Shown: piece after piece, positions 54,507-63,635 of the stretch
Position numbering within the stretch: the stretch's first letter is position 1
Layout: every line of letters starts with the position of its first letter
Assembly (NCBI GenBank): GCA_021791495.1
Contig: JAJYWN010000075.1
Location: 1-64,000 of the forward strand
Direction: 5' to 3'
DNA from: Bacillota bacterium
Lineage (GTDB): Bacteria; Bacillota; Sulfobacillia; JAJYWN01
Length of the DNA stretch: 64,000 nt
Position numbers and translations under genes: made by a program
The notes under the pieces: generated by a model
What the model was told of the DNA's origin: nothing
The model's input: the letters and a program-made list of their open reading frames with translations, nothing else
Databases searched by the model: none

Positions 54507-56062
54507 TGTTCTTCCATCTTGGTCTGACTAACGCCCGCCGTAACCTCGGACGCAGCCTGGTGGCGGTGATGTCTATGGCCTTCGCCGCCCTCATCCTATC
54601 TTCGTCGCTGTCACTATCCACCGGCCACCCGGCCGGGTCCTTCCGGACCATCCGGATGTTCATGGGAGGGGAAATCTCCGTCTTCGGACCGCGTTTCGCC
54701 CTCTCGCGGGCCGATCTGGAGGGCCGGGGGGTGAGCCCCACCCTTGCGTATCAGTTCCTGAGCCGCGATGCCCGCACCGATCTGATCTACCTGGAACCGG
54801 AGCTGTATTCCGAAGGATATCTGGGCCCGGCTGGCGCGGGCGCTGGCGCGGGCGCGGGCGTGGGTGCCGGCGCGTCCTCCGCGGCGCCCCGCCTGGACCT
54901 GGACGCCCTGACCCAAAGCCTGAAAGGGATTCCCGGCGTCTCCGGCGTCCACCCGGTGGAGATCTACCTGGCCACCATGGAAGCCGACGTCAAGATGCCC
55001 ACCGGCGCCACGGTCCGGAAAACGTTCGCCACGCCCCTGCGCGGCCGGGACATCGCCTTCGACCTCCGGGACCCCGGTTACAAGGGGTTTGTCGTGGCCG
55101 GTCGCGGCCTTGAACCCCAGGATGACGGTGCCCTCGTCGCCGTAGCCGACGCCCACCGGACCATCGCCGGCTATCCGGACCTGCCACCCGGCTCCAAAGT
55201 CACCCTGAAGTTCCCCAAGGTGCGGCGCGGCCCCGATGGCGCCGCGGTCTTTGACTACACCAACTACGCTACCTTTGAGTTCACCGTGGTGGGCCAGTAC
55301 GCTCTTCCCACCCGCAGCGTCTCCTGGTTAGCCGTCGGCCCCGGCGGGTCGGAAGAAGTGAAAGGGGAAGACCTGTTCTGGTCCACCCCTTACCTCGCGG
55401 TGCCCGAGGGCACACTGAAGAAGATCTTCTCCCAGCTCGGCGGGGACGGATTGGCCTTTCCGGTCTACCAGGCGGGAATCTCGGTACCGGACACCACGCG
55501 CCTCAACGTCACCTTGAAGGAAGTCCAGGCGGCTCTACCCGAACACACGGCCGTCGGGACGGCGGCGCTCCTGTCTAAGGCCCAGGAGGGGGCCCTCCCT
55601 GAGCCCGCCAAGGAAGTCCCCATGCGAGTGATGGGCGACCCCACCTTCCAGCGGGTGACCGGGGAGCCGATGGACCTTGGCCGCCTCATTCCCATCCTGG
55701 TCTATCTCATCGCCGCGCTGCTGGTGGCCGCGAACATGCTGGTCATCGTGGCGCGGCGCCGGCGTGAAATCGGCATCCTAAAGGCCCTTGGGGCACGGGG
55801 ATGGGACGTGGCCGCCATGATTCTTACGGAAGTGACGACCCTGTCGGCCGCCGGGGCTCTCCTGGGATTCACCATCGTGCGCGTCGCCGCTACCTGGACC
55901 ATGATTTCGAACAAGGTTCCCCTCGGCCGCATCGGCCTGGCCACTGTGGCCGACTTGGGGCAGGTGCTGGCCTTGACCGTGGGGGCGGCCATCATCTTCG
56001 GCTTGGCGCCGGCGGTGGCTTTCTCCCGGCTGCCGGCCATGGAGGTGCTGCGCAATGAATAG
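54506..56062 (+). CDS. FtsX/MacB-type ABC permease 1
   Basis: A 518-residue permease: N-terminal membrane helix (LVAVMSMAFAALILSSSLSL), a large extracellular domain (about 40-390) interrupted by a low-complexity stretch (AGAGAGAGVGAGAS), then three C-terminal helices (LIPILVYLIAALLVAANMLVI, VTTLSAAGALLGFTIVRVA, VLALTVGAAIIFGLAPAVAF). The cytoplasmic RRRREIGILKALGARGWDV is the FtsX-type coupling loop. ATG 54506 overlaps the ATPase stop. Confidence 0.9.
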   Translation: MFFHLGLTNARRNLGRSLVAVMSMAFAALILSSSLSLSTGHPAGSFRTIRMFMGGEISVFGPRFALSRADLEGRGVSPTLAYQFLSRDARTDLIYLEPELYSEGYLGPAGAGAGAGAGVGAGASSAAPRLDLDALTQSLKGIPGVSGVHPVEIYLATMEADVKMPTGATVRKTFATPLRGRDIAFDLRDPGYKGFVVAGRGLEPQDDGALVAVADAHRTIAGYPDLPPGSKVTLKFPKVRRGPDGAAVFDYTNYATFEFTVVGQYALPTRSVSWLAVGPGGSEEVKGEDLFWSTPYLAVPEGTLKKIFSQLGGDGLAFPVYQAGISVPDTTRLNVTLKEVQAALPEHTAVGTAALLSKAQEGALPEPAKEVPMRVMGDPTFQRVTGEPMDLGRLIPILVYLIAALLVAANMLVIVARRRREIGILKALGARGWDVAAMILTEVTTLSAAGALLGFTIVRVAATWTMISNKVPLGRIGLATVADLGQVLALTVGAAIIFGLAPAVAFSRLPAMEVLRNE

Positions 56063-57395
56063 CCTGAGCCTGGCCCTCAGGAACCTGCGTTGGCGCGCCG
56101 GCCGCAGCCTGGTGGTGGTAGCCATCCTAGCCCTCGGCTTGGTGATCTACCTCTTCTACTCGTTCTTCCTGGCCGCCAGCGCTGGAAAGACGGGCGCGGC
56201 GGCCCGGCCCCTGCAGCTTCCGGGCGGGGCCGTGGCCTACTTCCCATCTGGGGTTCAGCGCCCGGATGACCTGCGGAACGTCTTCAGCGACCAGGACTTG
56301 GCCGGGTCCGAACTGGCCATCACCGGTGAAGTCGCCGGCCCGCTGGGGCGCCTGCGCGCGCTGGGTTTCGGGGCCGCGACCGGCGGCGCGACGACCCCTG
56401 ACTCCCCCCTGGCCCTCGGCGGCCTGACGCTGGCGCAAGGCGCCTGGCCCCAACAGAACGGCGAGGTGGCTTTGGATGCCGCCATCGCGAAGGCTCTGAA
56501 CCTGGCTCCGGCGGCGCCGGGTGGTTCCGTAGGGCCGGGTGCGTCCGGATCAAGCCTGACCTTGGCTTACCTGAACGAACTGCCTGGGCAATCGGGCTTC
56601 AAGCAGGCTATATTCAAGGTGACCGGGGTGTTCACCGCCAAGGCCGGTGCCGCCGACGTGGCTCCACAGGTCGTGTTCACCGGCGGGGGGATGGCGGGAC
56701 TCACCGGTCTGCCGGTCAACACGGTTTACTTCCCAGTCACCACGCCCGCCCGGGCGGCCGCCATCGGTCAGGCCATCGCGTCGGCGGCGGCGGATTACCG
56801 GGCCCCTTCTTTCGTGCGCACTGCGTACCTGCGCCCTTACAACATTCAGATGTCGCCGGTCCTCCTGACGGCGGTGGGGTCGGCCCAAGAGGCGGCAGCG
56901 TTGAGATTCGACGTCTTTCTGCCCGGCGGCGAGGCCATCGGACTAGTGTTCGTGTTCGTGGGGTTGGGCGTCTTCACCGTTCTCCTACTATCCTTCCTGG
57001 AACGAAAGCGTGACGTGGCCATCCTGAAGACGGTCGGGCTGGACGGGCGAGATATCGGGACCGTGTTTTCCATGGAAGCTTTCATCCTCGGAACGGCGGG
57101 CGCCGTGGTAGGGCTGGTCCTTACCTGGGTCTTGATGGCCGTAGTCGAGGGCGGAGGTGGCGGTGCCGGCACTTCCGCGGGTCTGGCGGCGGCCGCATCC
57201 GGGCAGCTGGCTGTCCTCCGCGATAACCTGGCCTTTTCCCTGGGGGCTATCGTCCGCGGTGTGGTTTTCATCTATATCCTGGTTTTCACCGCCGCCTGGC
57301 TGCCGATGTCGATGGCCCAGGCCGCCACAGTGAACCAGCTCCTTTTCGATCAACCCATCCGGCTCTTCTACCGCCGGGTCTCATCATACCAATAG
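56055..57395 (+). CDS. FtsX/MacB-type ABC permease 2
   Basis: A 446-residue permease of the same architecture: first helix (LVVVAILALGLVIYLFYSFFLAA), an extracellular domain, and three final helices (EAIGLVFVFVGLGVFTVLLL, FILGTAGAVVGLVLTWVLMAV, GVVFIYILVFTAAWLPMSM). Coupling loop RKRDVAILKTVGLDGRDI. ATG 56055 lies 8 bases inside permease 1, and a MutL-type gene follows after 28 bases. With permease 1 it makes a heterodimer candidate. Confidence 0.88.
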   Translation: MNSLSLALRNLRWRAGRSLVVVAILALGLVIYLFYSFFLAASAGKTGAAARPLQLPGGAVAYFPSGVQRPDDLRNVFSDQDLAGSELAITGEVAGPLGRLRALGFGAATGGATTPDSPLALGGLTLAQGAWPQQNGEVALDAAIAKALNLAPAAPGGSVGPGASGSSLTLAYLNELPGQSGFKQAIFKVTGVFTAKAGAADVAPQVVFTGGGMAGLTGLPVNTVYFPVTTPARAAAIGQAIASAAADYRAPSFVRTAYLRPYNIQMSPVLLTAVGSAQEAAALRFDVFLPGGEAIGLVFVFVGLGVFTVLLLSFLERKRDVAILKTVGLDGRDIGTVFSMEAFILGTAGAVVGLVLTWVLMAVVEGGGGGAGTSAGLAAAASGQLAVLRDNLAFSLGAIVRGVVFIYILVFTAAWLPMSMAQAATVNQLLFDQPIRLFYRRVSSYQ

Positions 57396-57423
57396 GGCCG
57401 TAGGAGGGCCATAGGAGGACGTC

Positions 57424-59499
57424 ATGACCGACTATAACACGGCACTGGTCATCGAACTCGGGAACGTGGTCACGAAAGCCGCCCTGTTCGAAGTGGACGG
57501 CAAGGGTGTTCCCCGCCTGATCGCCCGTGGCGAGGCCCCCACCACCGGGCCGGAAGGCGGCGCCTCGCTGGCCCTGGGCGCTCGGCAAGCTTTGGCGGAA
57601 GTCGAGGAAGCCGCGGGGAGGCCGCTCCTGGACGCTAGTGGCGGCGGCAGGCCCCTGGCAGATAGGACTTTGCTCGTCTCCAAAGCCGGCGGCGGGCTGA
57701 TGGCCGCCGTGGCCGGGGTGGTGAAGGACATCTCCGCGCTGACCGCGGAGAAAGCCGCCCTGGAGGGCGGGGCGACGGTGGCCGACCTCTTTGCCTTGAA
57801 TGACGGACGCATGCCGAACCAGCAGCGGCTGGCCTTGCGGCAGAGCCGCCTGGACCTGCTGCTCCTGGCCGGCGGAGTGGACGAAGGGCTGCTGCAGTTC
57901 GGGCGCGGTACCCAGGTGATGGCCATGGCCAAGAACCTTTCCGCCGCTCTGCCGGTCCCGCGCTTTGACCGGGCAGCGCCCCTACCGGTGGTTTTCGCCG
58001 GGAGTGCCGAGGCCCGGGCCCAGGTAGCGGAGACTTTCAGCGGGAAAGCGGAATTCCGCGTCACTGACAACGTCCGGCCCACCCTCGAGGAAGAGAAGGT
58101 GGAGGCCGCGGCCGGTTCGGTGGCCGGACTCTTCGAGGAACGGGTCGTGTCCACCCATCCGGCCTATCAGGAGCTGAAGCAATGGGTCGAGCGGTCCGTG
58201 CCGACGGGACACGCCCTTTCGGCCCTGGTCAAGGCATGGGCGGCGCTGTCCGTACCGGCGACGGCGCCCCCGGCGCAGGGCGTTAGGAAAGACCCCGCCG
58301 GCGTCAATAATCGGCTCATTACCGACGAGAAGGAACCGGCGGCGGTTCCTCCCAACGTGATGCTGGTGGATCTGGGCGGCGAGTCGGTCGACATTTACTC
58401 GGTCATCGACGGCCTGTTCACTCGAACCGCCCAAGACACGTCTTCGCTCGGGCTGGATGGCGACGCGACGACCACGCCCGCGGCCGGTGGCCCACGGACC
58501 CTGGACAGGAGCCGCCTCGGGGTGGGGCCGGGAGCCAGCCAGGGCCCCGGTGCGGCGGTGGGCGCGAGACTTGCGGCCGCGGCCGAAGCCGCCGACGGGC
58601 ATGCCTCCGGCAAGCTGGACATAGCCCAGGTCGGCCGTTGGCTGCCCTTCTCCATAGAGCCGTCCCATCTGGCTAACTCGGTCCACAACCGCCGGCTGCA
58701 CCCGGCAGCCATCCCCGAAACATGGCGCGAACTCATGGTCGACTTGGCCGTGCGGCGGGAAGAACTGCGCCAGGCTCTGGGCCGCCACCGCCGCTCGGCA
58801 TCCCTCCTGAAAGGCATCCAGCGGCGCCGGCATATCGGGGAAGTCATGGGAACCTACCTGACTGTGGGTGGCCAGACCATCGTCGACATGTCGCACATTC
58901 GGACTGTAGTCGTGACCGGCGGCGCCTTATGCGGCTCCGCCCTGGACCCGGCGGCCGCGGTCCTGGCATTACTGGAAGGGCTGCAGTTATCCGGCGTGAC
59001 GGCCCTCTACGGCGATCGCCAGCTGGTGTTAGCTGGGCTTGGAACGATGCTGGTGAGCGGAGTGGTGTCCGCCGGGCAAGTGGCACTGGATCGCCTGGCG
59101 CTGGAACCCATGGCGGTCACGGTTGCCCCGGCCCCCGGTGAGGGCGGCTGGATCTGGCGCCGCGGCGGCCAGGCGATGGCCTCGGTGACGGTACGTTGGG
59201 TCGGCGGCGGCGAGGACGCCAAGGTGATTCCGGGCCAGCTCACGCGGGTGCGCGTTCCCAAGGGAGTGACCTGCACGGTTACGGTCCGGCCCACGCCGGG
59301 CTGGGATTTCGGTGGGGGGACGGGCGGCACCGTATCGGTCACCATGGAGAAGTGCCCGGTGGCAGGCGTCTTCCTTGACGGTCGCCCGCGTCCCATCGCC
59401 CTCCCCGCCCATCCGGTCCGCTGCCGCGAGACGATCGCCGGGTGGCTGCGCGGTACTGGGGTGGGCCCGACCACTGGTTGGGGAGGTGAGGTCAAGTGA
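57424..59499 (+). CDS. MutL/GlmL-type ASKHA protein, copy 2, with altered nucleotide motifs
   Basis: A 691-residue protein recognisably related to the one at 3480 by LFALNDGRMPNQQRLALRQSRLDL, LLLAGGVDEGLLQFG, RVTDNVRPTLEEEK, SIEPSHLANSVHNR and VTGGALCGSALDPAAAV. The phosphate-1 loop is IELGNVVTKA instead of TDCGSTTTKA, and phosphate-2 is LVDLGGESVDIYSV instead of GVDIGGATTDVFSV. The replaced Asp, Ser and Thr residues suggest weak or absent ATP hydrolysis. It carries Gly/Ala-rich insertions (about residues 340-385). ATG 57424 behind AGGAGG. It sits inside the FtsX/ABC operon and overlaps the next gene by four bases. Confidence 0.85.
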   Translation: MTDYNTALVIELGNVVTKAALFEVDGKGVPRLIARGEAPTTGPEGGASLALGARQALAEVEEAAGRPLLDASGGGRPLADRTLLVSKAGGGLMAAVAGVVKDISALTAEKAALEGGATVADLFALNDGRMPNQQRLALRQSRLDLLLLAGGVDEGLLQFGRGTQVMAMAKNLSAALPVPRFDRAAPLPVVFAGSAEARAQVAETFSGKAEFRVTDNVRPTLEEEKVEAAAGSVAGLFEERVVSTHPAYQELKQWVERSVPTGHALSALVKAWAALSVPATAPPAQGVRKDPAGVNNRLITDEKEPAAVPPNVMLVDLGGESVDIYSVIDGLFTRTAQDTSSLGLDGDATTTPAAGGPRTLDRSRLGVGPGASQGPGAAVGARLAAAAEAADGHASGKLDIAQVGRWLPFSIEPSHLANSVHNRRLHPAAIPETWRELMVDLAVRREELRQALGRHRRSASLLKGIQRRRHIGEVMGTYLTVGGQTIVDMSHIRTVVVTGGALCGSALDPAAAVLALLEGLQLSGVTALYGDRQLVLAGLGTMLVSGVVSAGQVALDRLALEPMAVTVAPAPGEGGWIWRRGGQAMASVTVRWVGGGEDAKVIPGQLTRVRVPKGVTCTVTVRPTPGWDFGGGTGGTVSVTMEKCPVAGVFLDGRPRPIALPAHPVRCRETIAGWLRGTGVGPTTGWGGEVK

Positions 59500-60668
59500 G
59501 GCAACCTCTTCTTTCCGGTCTCGGCCTGGCGGCGCAAACCATCTTCCGGCGGCGTCGCAGCCTTCCGCTGGGGGGCCGGGTGGAAGTGGCCGTCGGCTCG
59601 GCCGTGGAGCCGGCGACCCTCATCGGGTATAACAGCGCCGATGAACGCCTGCATTTCCTTAGGACCGAAGTTGAAGGCGACAAAATGCTGGCGACCCTCC
59701 TGAAGAAGGCGGGGGACGGCGTCAAACGGGGCGAGCCCGTGGCGTATTTCACCTATCTGTTCGGCCTCGGTTACAAGGAGTACGTTTCGCCGGTGGACGG
59801 GACGGTCGAGGCCATCTCCAACGTCTCCGGGATCATCACCATCCGTGAGTACCCGACGCCGGTCCCGGCGTTGCTGCAGGGCACTGTCGTGGAAGTCGAA
59901 GCGGGGCGGAGCGCCGTAATCGAGGGGCGGGGCACCGTTATTGACGCGGCCGTCGGACTTGGCGACACGGCGGCGGGACGCCTGGTTTTGCTCGCGGGGG
60001 AACCGCGGCCCGCGGACGCCCGCGGCACTATCCTGGTCATCCCCGGTTTTCTGACGGCGCCGGTGCTGGCAGCGGCTTTTCGGGCACAGGCCGCGGGTTT
60101 GGTGGCGGCGGGTTGCGACCACGCGACCTTGGCCGCTTTCGCCCGCGGGACCGCGGGTCTGACGTTCGAGGAATTCGCCGCCCGCCACTACTCGGCGGCC
60201 CGCCGGAACCGTATCGATACCACTGGTGGGAGTCAGGCGGTGGAGATGCCCGTGGTCCTGACCGAAGGTTTCGGCCCCCTGCCCATGCGGCCGGAAGTGA
60301 AGGATGCACTGGCTGCGGCGGCGGGGCGGGAGGCCTGGGCTTACATGGACGGGCGTGCCTGGGCGTCGGGCGGGTCGGCGCGGGCCGAAGTGATTCTCTC
60401 GGGCCTGGACGGAGACGGCGTTGGCGAAGGCGCGGCGGGCGAAGGCGCGGCGGGCGAAGGCGCGGCGGGTGCCGCCGTCCGGTTCGTCCCTGGAGCCAGG
60501 GTCCGGGTGTTGGCCGGTCCCGGCGCGGGCAAGGTCGGGACGCTGAAGGCCCTACCCTCCGAAGCCGTGAAACTGGAGACTGGCTTGGAAGTTCCCGCGG
60601 CCCAAGTGGAACTGGATGCCGATGGGCTGATGACGGTGCCCCGCTGTAACCTGGAGGTCTTGCGGTGA
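59496..60668 (+). CDS. barrel-sandwich / KOW-type protein, copy 3
   Basis: A 390-residue paralogue of the proteins at 162 and 5367. The N-terminal hammerhead region is more diverged (PLGGRVEVAVGSAVEPATLIG, KKAGDGVKRGEPVAYF, SPVDGTVEAISNVSG). The middle domain shows VLTEGFGPLPMRPEVKD. The KOW-like end is RVRVLAGPGAGKVGTLKALP. A 15-base tandem repeat (60423-60467) encodes three GEGAA units. GTG 59496 overlaps the MutL-type stop (GTGA). Same gene order as at 3480-6491. Confidence 0.85.
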   Translation: MRQPLLSGLGLAAQTIFRRRRSLPLGGRVEVAVGSAVEPATLIGYNSADERLHFLRTEVEGDKMLATLLKKAGDGVKRGEPVAYFTYLFGLGYKEYVSPVDGTVEAISNVSGIITIREYPTPVPALLQGTVVEVEAGRSAVIEGRGTVIDAAVGLGDTAAGRLVLLAGEPRPADARGTILVIPGFLTAPVLAAAFRAQAAGLVAAGCDHATLAAFARGTAGLTFEEFAARHYSAARRNRIDTTGGSQAVEMPVVLTEGFGPLPMRPEVKDALAAAAGREAWAYMDGRAWASGGSARAEVILSGLDGDGVGEGAAGEGAAGEGAAGAAVRFVPGARVRVLAGPGAGKVGTLKALPSEAVKLETGLEVPAAQVELDADGLMTVPRCNLEVLR

Positions 60669-61219
60669 AACCGCCGGCTCCTCAAGACATAAGGGCCGTC
60701 CGCGGCTGGGTCCGGCGCCGCCGCCTTGTGGCCGTCGCCGTGGCCTTGGTCGTCCTCGCCCTGGTAATGGTCTGGATGAACATCAGGGCCGGCCGGCTCA
60801 CTTCGGCGGCGCTAGTGCTTTCCGAAAACTCCCCACCGTTGCTGGCGGCCAGAGCCTTTGTTCCCTTCCGGGTCCAGATGGATAACGCGAAGCTGGAAGG
60901 TTTCATGGCTCCCGAACTGGTGGTCCGGGGAGGTCGTAACTCCTTCGTGGTTGGTTTCGATGCGCCTCCGGTGAGAGCCCCGCGCGCGCTGGACGAGGCC
61001 AGTCTCAAGGTGAGCCTGATTCCGCCGGCCCAGACTTCTGGTCGGATCACCAGCGTTCAGGTGTCGGCGGAGTATATCGTCCGGCCGGCGGTACCCACTG
61101 CGACGGATAAGACGTCCTACCGGATGAGGGAAACCTATACTCTGGAGTTCATGCAGGCGCGCCTGAAGTGGCTGATCAAGTCCGTTCAGTCCACCAATGA
61201 ACCACTCATCGCTCCTTGA
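60665..61219 (+). CDS. unrecognised single-span membrane protein
   Basis: A 184-residue protein with basic start (VRRRR), one membrane helix (LVAVAVALVVLALVMVWM) and about 150 extracytoplasmic residues (FVPFRVQMDNAKLEGFMAPELVVRGGRNSFVVGF...). GTG 60665 overlaps the barrel-sandwich stop (GTGA), so it belongs to the same operon. It may be the membrane-linked partner of the complex. No domain recognised. Confidence 0.75.
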   Translation: MKPPAPQDIRAVRGWVRRRRLVAVAVALVVLALVMVWMNIRAGRLTSAALVLSENSPPLLAARAFVPFRVQMDNAKLEGFMAPELVVRGGRNSFVVGFDAPPVRAPRALDEASLKVSLIPPAQTSGRITSVQVSAEYIVRPAVPTATDKTSYRMRETYTLEFMQARLKWLIKSVQSTNEPLIAP

Positions 61220-61276
61220 GGGAAGAGTTTCCGGAACTTTCCGGTCGGTCGCACCGTATTAGCACGAAAAGGGGGC

Positions 61277-62791
61277 GTGTCGCGCCGTATGTTGAGGCTT
61301 GCCTGGCGCAATGTTTCCCGCGACTGGAACCGGAGCGTGCTGGCCATCAGCGGGATGGCGCTGGCGGCTTTCGTGTTGACTTCAGCCCTGGCTCTTTCTA
61401 ACACCTATCACGCCGGCGCCCTGGCCCGTTACCGGTTTGCCCTGGGTGGTGACATCGTCGCCCTCCCGGGGCACTTTTTCGTCGACCGGGCTCTATACGG
61501 AGGCGCTTCCGGCGGTGAGGGCGGTGGCGCGAGGGGCAGTGTCGCGGGCGGCGCACCGGCCGGCGCCGCCGACTGGACCTTGCGCCGTTGGGACCCGACC
61601 TGGCAGGGAAATCTGGGGCAGTTCGTCCCCGGGATTGGGGAGAAAGGCTACCTGGCCCCCGCCAATGATCCGGATGTCTTCCGGCTGGATACGCTGCAGG
61701 CATCGGCCGGCGCTTTTGGGAAGGCCGGCGTGGCAGGGATCTACCCCTATCTCAGCCTTCCGGCGTTTACGGAGACGGCTGGAAAGACCTACCCCACTCC
61801 GCTACGAGCCAGGCAGGCGGGCTTCGACGCTGTCTGGGTCCGGCAGGACGAGGTTGGCGTGAATGCTAATGCCGTTACACCCGGCATCCGCCTGGTGACG
61901 GGGCGCTGGCTGGAGCCGTCCGACGAGGGACGCATGGTGGCGCTGGTGAGCGCCAACCGGCCGGCGGGGGCCGGGCCGGCACCCGCTCCGGATACCACGG
62001 TGACGGTAAGTGTACCCGCAGTGACTGTCGGCGCCGACGGGCGGCCCGTTTTCGACTACGGGCGGCGGCAGGAGTTCCGGCTGCAGATAGTGGGACTATA
62101 TAACGTGACCCTCGATGTGGTCCGTGAGAATGAAGGCGAAGGTGGAACCGGCTCCGCTCCCGTACCCTGGGAGACGGGGGATATCATGATCCCTTCGAAG
62201 ACTTTCGAGACTCTATACAGCCTAGTCAGTGGCGGTGCGGCGCCAGAGATCGCCGGCCAGCTGGGGCTGGTGGTCAAAGATATGAACCAGATGAACCGTA
62301 CCCTTAAGGCCCTGAGCCAGGCCTTCCCGGACTGGACCTTCTTACCGGCGCCGCAACTGGCCGGCATGATGCAGCGCCAGGCCGGCGGCGCCATCCCGGC
62401 CAACCTCTCCGGCACCTTCGTCCTGGTCTCGTTCCTTCTGGCGGGGGCGCTGGCGGCCGGGAACATGTATGTCGTCATCTACCAACGGTCCAAACAGATA
62501 GGCATCTTACGGTCCATCGGCGCATCCAGCCGGCAGGTCTTCGGCATGGTCTTGGTCGAGGTGGTCGGGTATTCTCTAGCCGGCGGGCTGGTGGGGTGGG
62601 TGTTGGTGCTGGCCCTTTATTCCCTCATCGTGCTGACCAGCGGGGCTGGGCTGGCGGCGGTGGGCGCCAAGGCAGGGTCCACCTTAGTAGTGGTCATGGG
62701 GACGACTTTGGCCGTGGCGGCCGCTTTCGGTCTGGCTCCGGCGTGGTTCGCGGCCGGCCAGCCGGCAGCGCGGGTCCTCCGGCATGATTAG
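61277..62791 (+). CDS. FtsX/MacB-type ABC permease 3
   Basis: A 504-residue permease: N-terminal helix (VLAISGMALAAFVLTSALAL), a large extracellular domain with a Gly-rich insertion (GGEGGGARGSVAGG), and three C-terminal helices (GTFVLVSFLLAGALAAGNMYVVI, VGYSLAGGLVGWVLVLALYSLIVL, LVVVMGTTLAVAAAFGLAPAWF). Coupling loop RSKQIGILRSIGASSRQVF. GTG 61277 is the start behind a run of G. Confidence 0.88.
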   Translation: MSRRMLRLAWRNVSRDWNRSVLAISGMALAAFVLTSALALSNTYHAGALARYRFALGGDIVALPGHFFVDRALYGGASGGEGGGARGSVAGGAPAGAADWTLRRWDPTWQGNLGQFVPGIGEKGYLAPANDPDVFRLDTLQASAGAFGKAGVAGIYPYLSLPAFTETAGKTYPTPLRARQAGFDAVWVRQDEVGVNANAVTPGIRLVTGRWLEPSDEGRMVALVSANRPAGAGPAPAPDTTVTVSVPAVTVGADGRPVFDYGRRQEFRLQIVGLYNVTLDVVRENEGEGGTGSAPVPWETGDIMIPSKTFETLYSLVSGGAAPEIAGQLGLVVKDMNQMNRTLKALSQAFPDWTFLPAPQLAGMMQRQAGGAIPANLSGTFVLVSFLLAGALAAGNMYVVIYQRSKQIGILRSIGASSRQVFGMVLVEVVGYSLAGGLVGWVLVLALYSLIVLTSGAGLAAVGAKAGSTLVVVMGTTLAVAAAFGLAPAWFAAGQPAARVLRHD

Positions 62792-62846
62792 TGGACCGCG
62801 AGCGAGATGATTCGCGAGTGACCAGCGGAAACGGAGATTGGTGAAG

Positions 62847-63635
62847 ATGAGTCAATTACCGAGAGACGTTCCGGCCAGCCATTACCAGAGCGCCGCTCAA
62901 AGGCGCTTACAGCGGACGCGGGTCGACGCCCCTTACCGGCCCGGCGACCCCATCCTGCGCGGCCTGAATCTCACCAAACGTTTCCTCATGGGCACGGCCC
63001 CAGTCTACGCCGTGCGCCAGACGACGCTGGAGATCAAACCAGGTGAATTCGTGCTGGTGGTCGGCCCCTCCGGGTGCGGCAAGACTACCCTCTTGAACCT
63101 TCTGGGCGGACTGGACCGGCCCACCTTCGGCGAGGTGGTCCTGGAGGGTCAGCCCTATTCGAAGCTGGACGAAAACGGCCTAGCCCGGCTCCGCCGCAAC
63201 AAGGTCGGGTTCGTCTTCCAGTTCTTCAACCTCCTGACGGACCTGACGGCCGAAGAGAACGTGATGTTACCCATGCAACTGGTGGGCCTCTCACCCGCCA
63301 AAACGCGGGCGCGGGCGGCCGAGCTATTGGCCGCCGTGGGCATGGCGGAACGGGCCGCCCACTCGCCTTTCGAACTTTCCGGTGGTGAACAGCAGCGCAT
63401 CGCCGTGGCGCGCGCCTTGGCCAATAGCCCCACCGTCGTCCTGGCCGACGAGCCCACCGGCAACCTGGACCGTAAGAGCGGGACAGAGATCATCGGCCTT
63501 TTCCGTCGCCTGAACAGGGAATTTCATCAGACCTTCGTGGTCGTGTCCCACGACCTCTCTTTCACCGAACACGCCGACCGCGTGGTCCACATGGAAGACG
63601 GACAGATCGTCAAGGTGGAGGCGAAGACTGCATGA
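62847..63635 (+). CDS. ABC transporter ATPase 2 (LolD/MacB type)
   Basis: A 262-residue ATPase with an extra N-terminal extension of about 35 residues (SQLPRDVPASHYQSAAQRRL...). Walker A VGPSGCGKTT, VFQFFNLLTD, signature LSGGEQQR, Walker B VVLADEPTGNLD and switch VVVSHD are intact. ATG 62847 with GGAGA. It overlaps the next gene (ATGA). It should energise permease 3 and the next permease. Confidence 0.92.
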   Translation: MSQLPRDVPASHYQSAAQRRLQRTRVDAPYRPGDPILRGLNLTKRFLMGTAPVYAVRQTTLEIKPGEFVLVVGPSGCGKTTLLNLLGGLDRPTFGEVVLEGQPYSKLDENGLARLRRNKVGFVFQFFNLLTDLTAEENVMLPMQLVGLSPAKTRARAAELLAAVGMAERAAHSPFELSGGEQQRIAVARALANSPTVVLADEPTGNLDRKSGTEIIGLFRRLNREFHQTFVVVSHDLSFTEHADRVVHMEDGQIVKVEAKTA

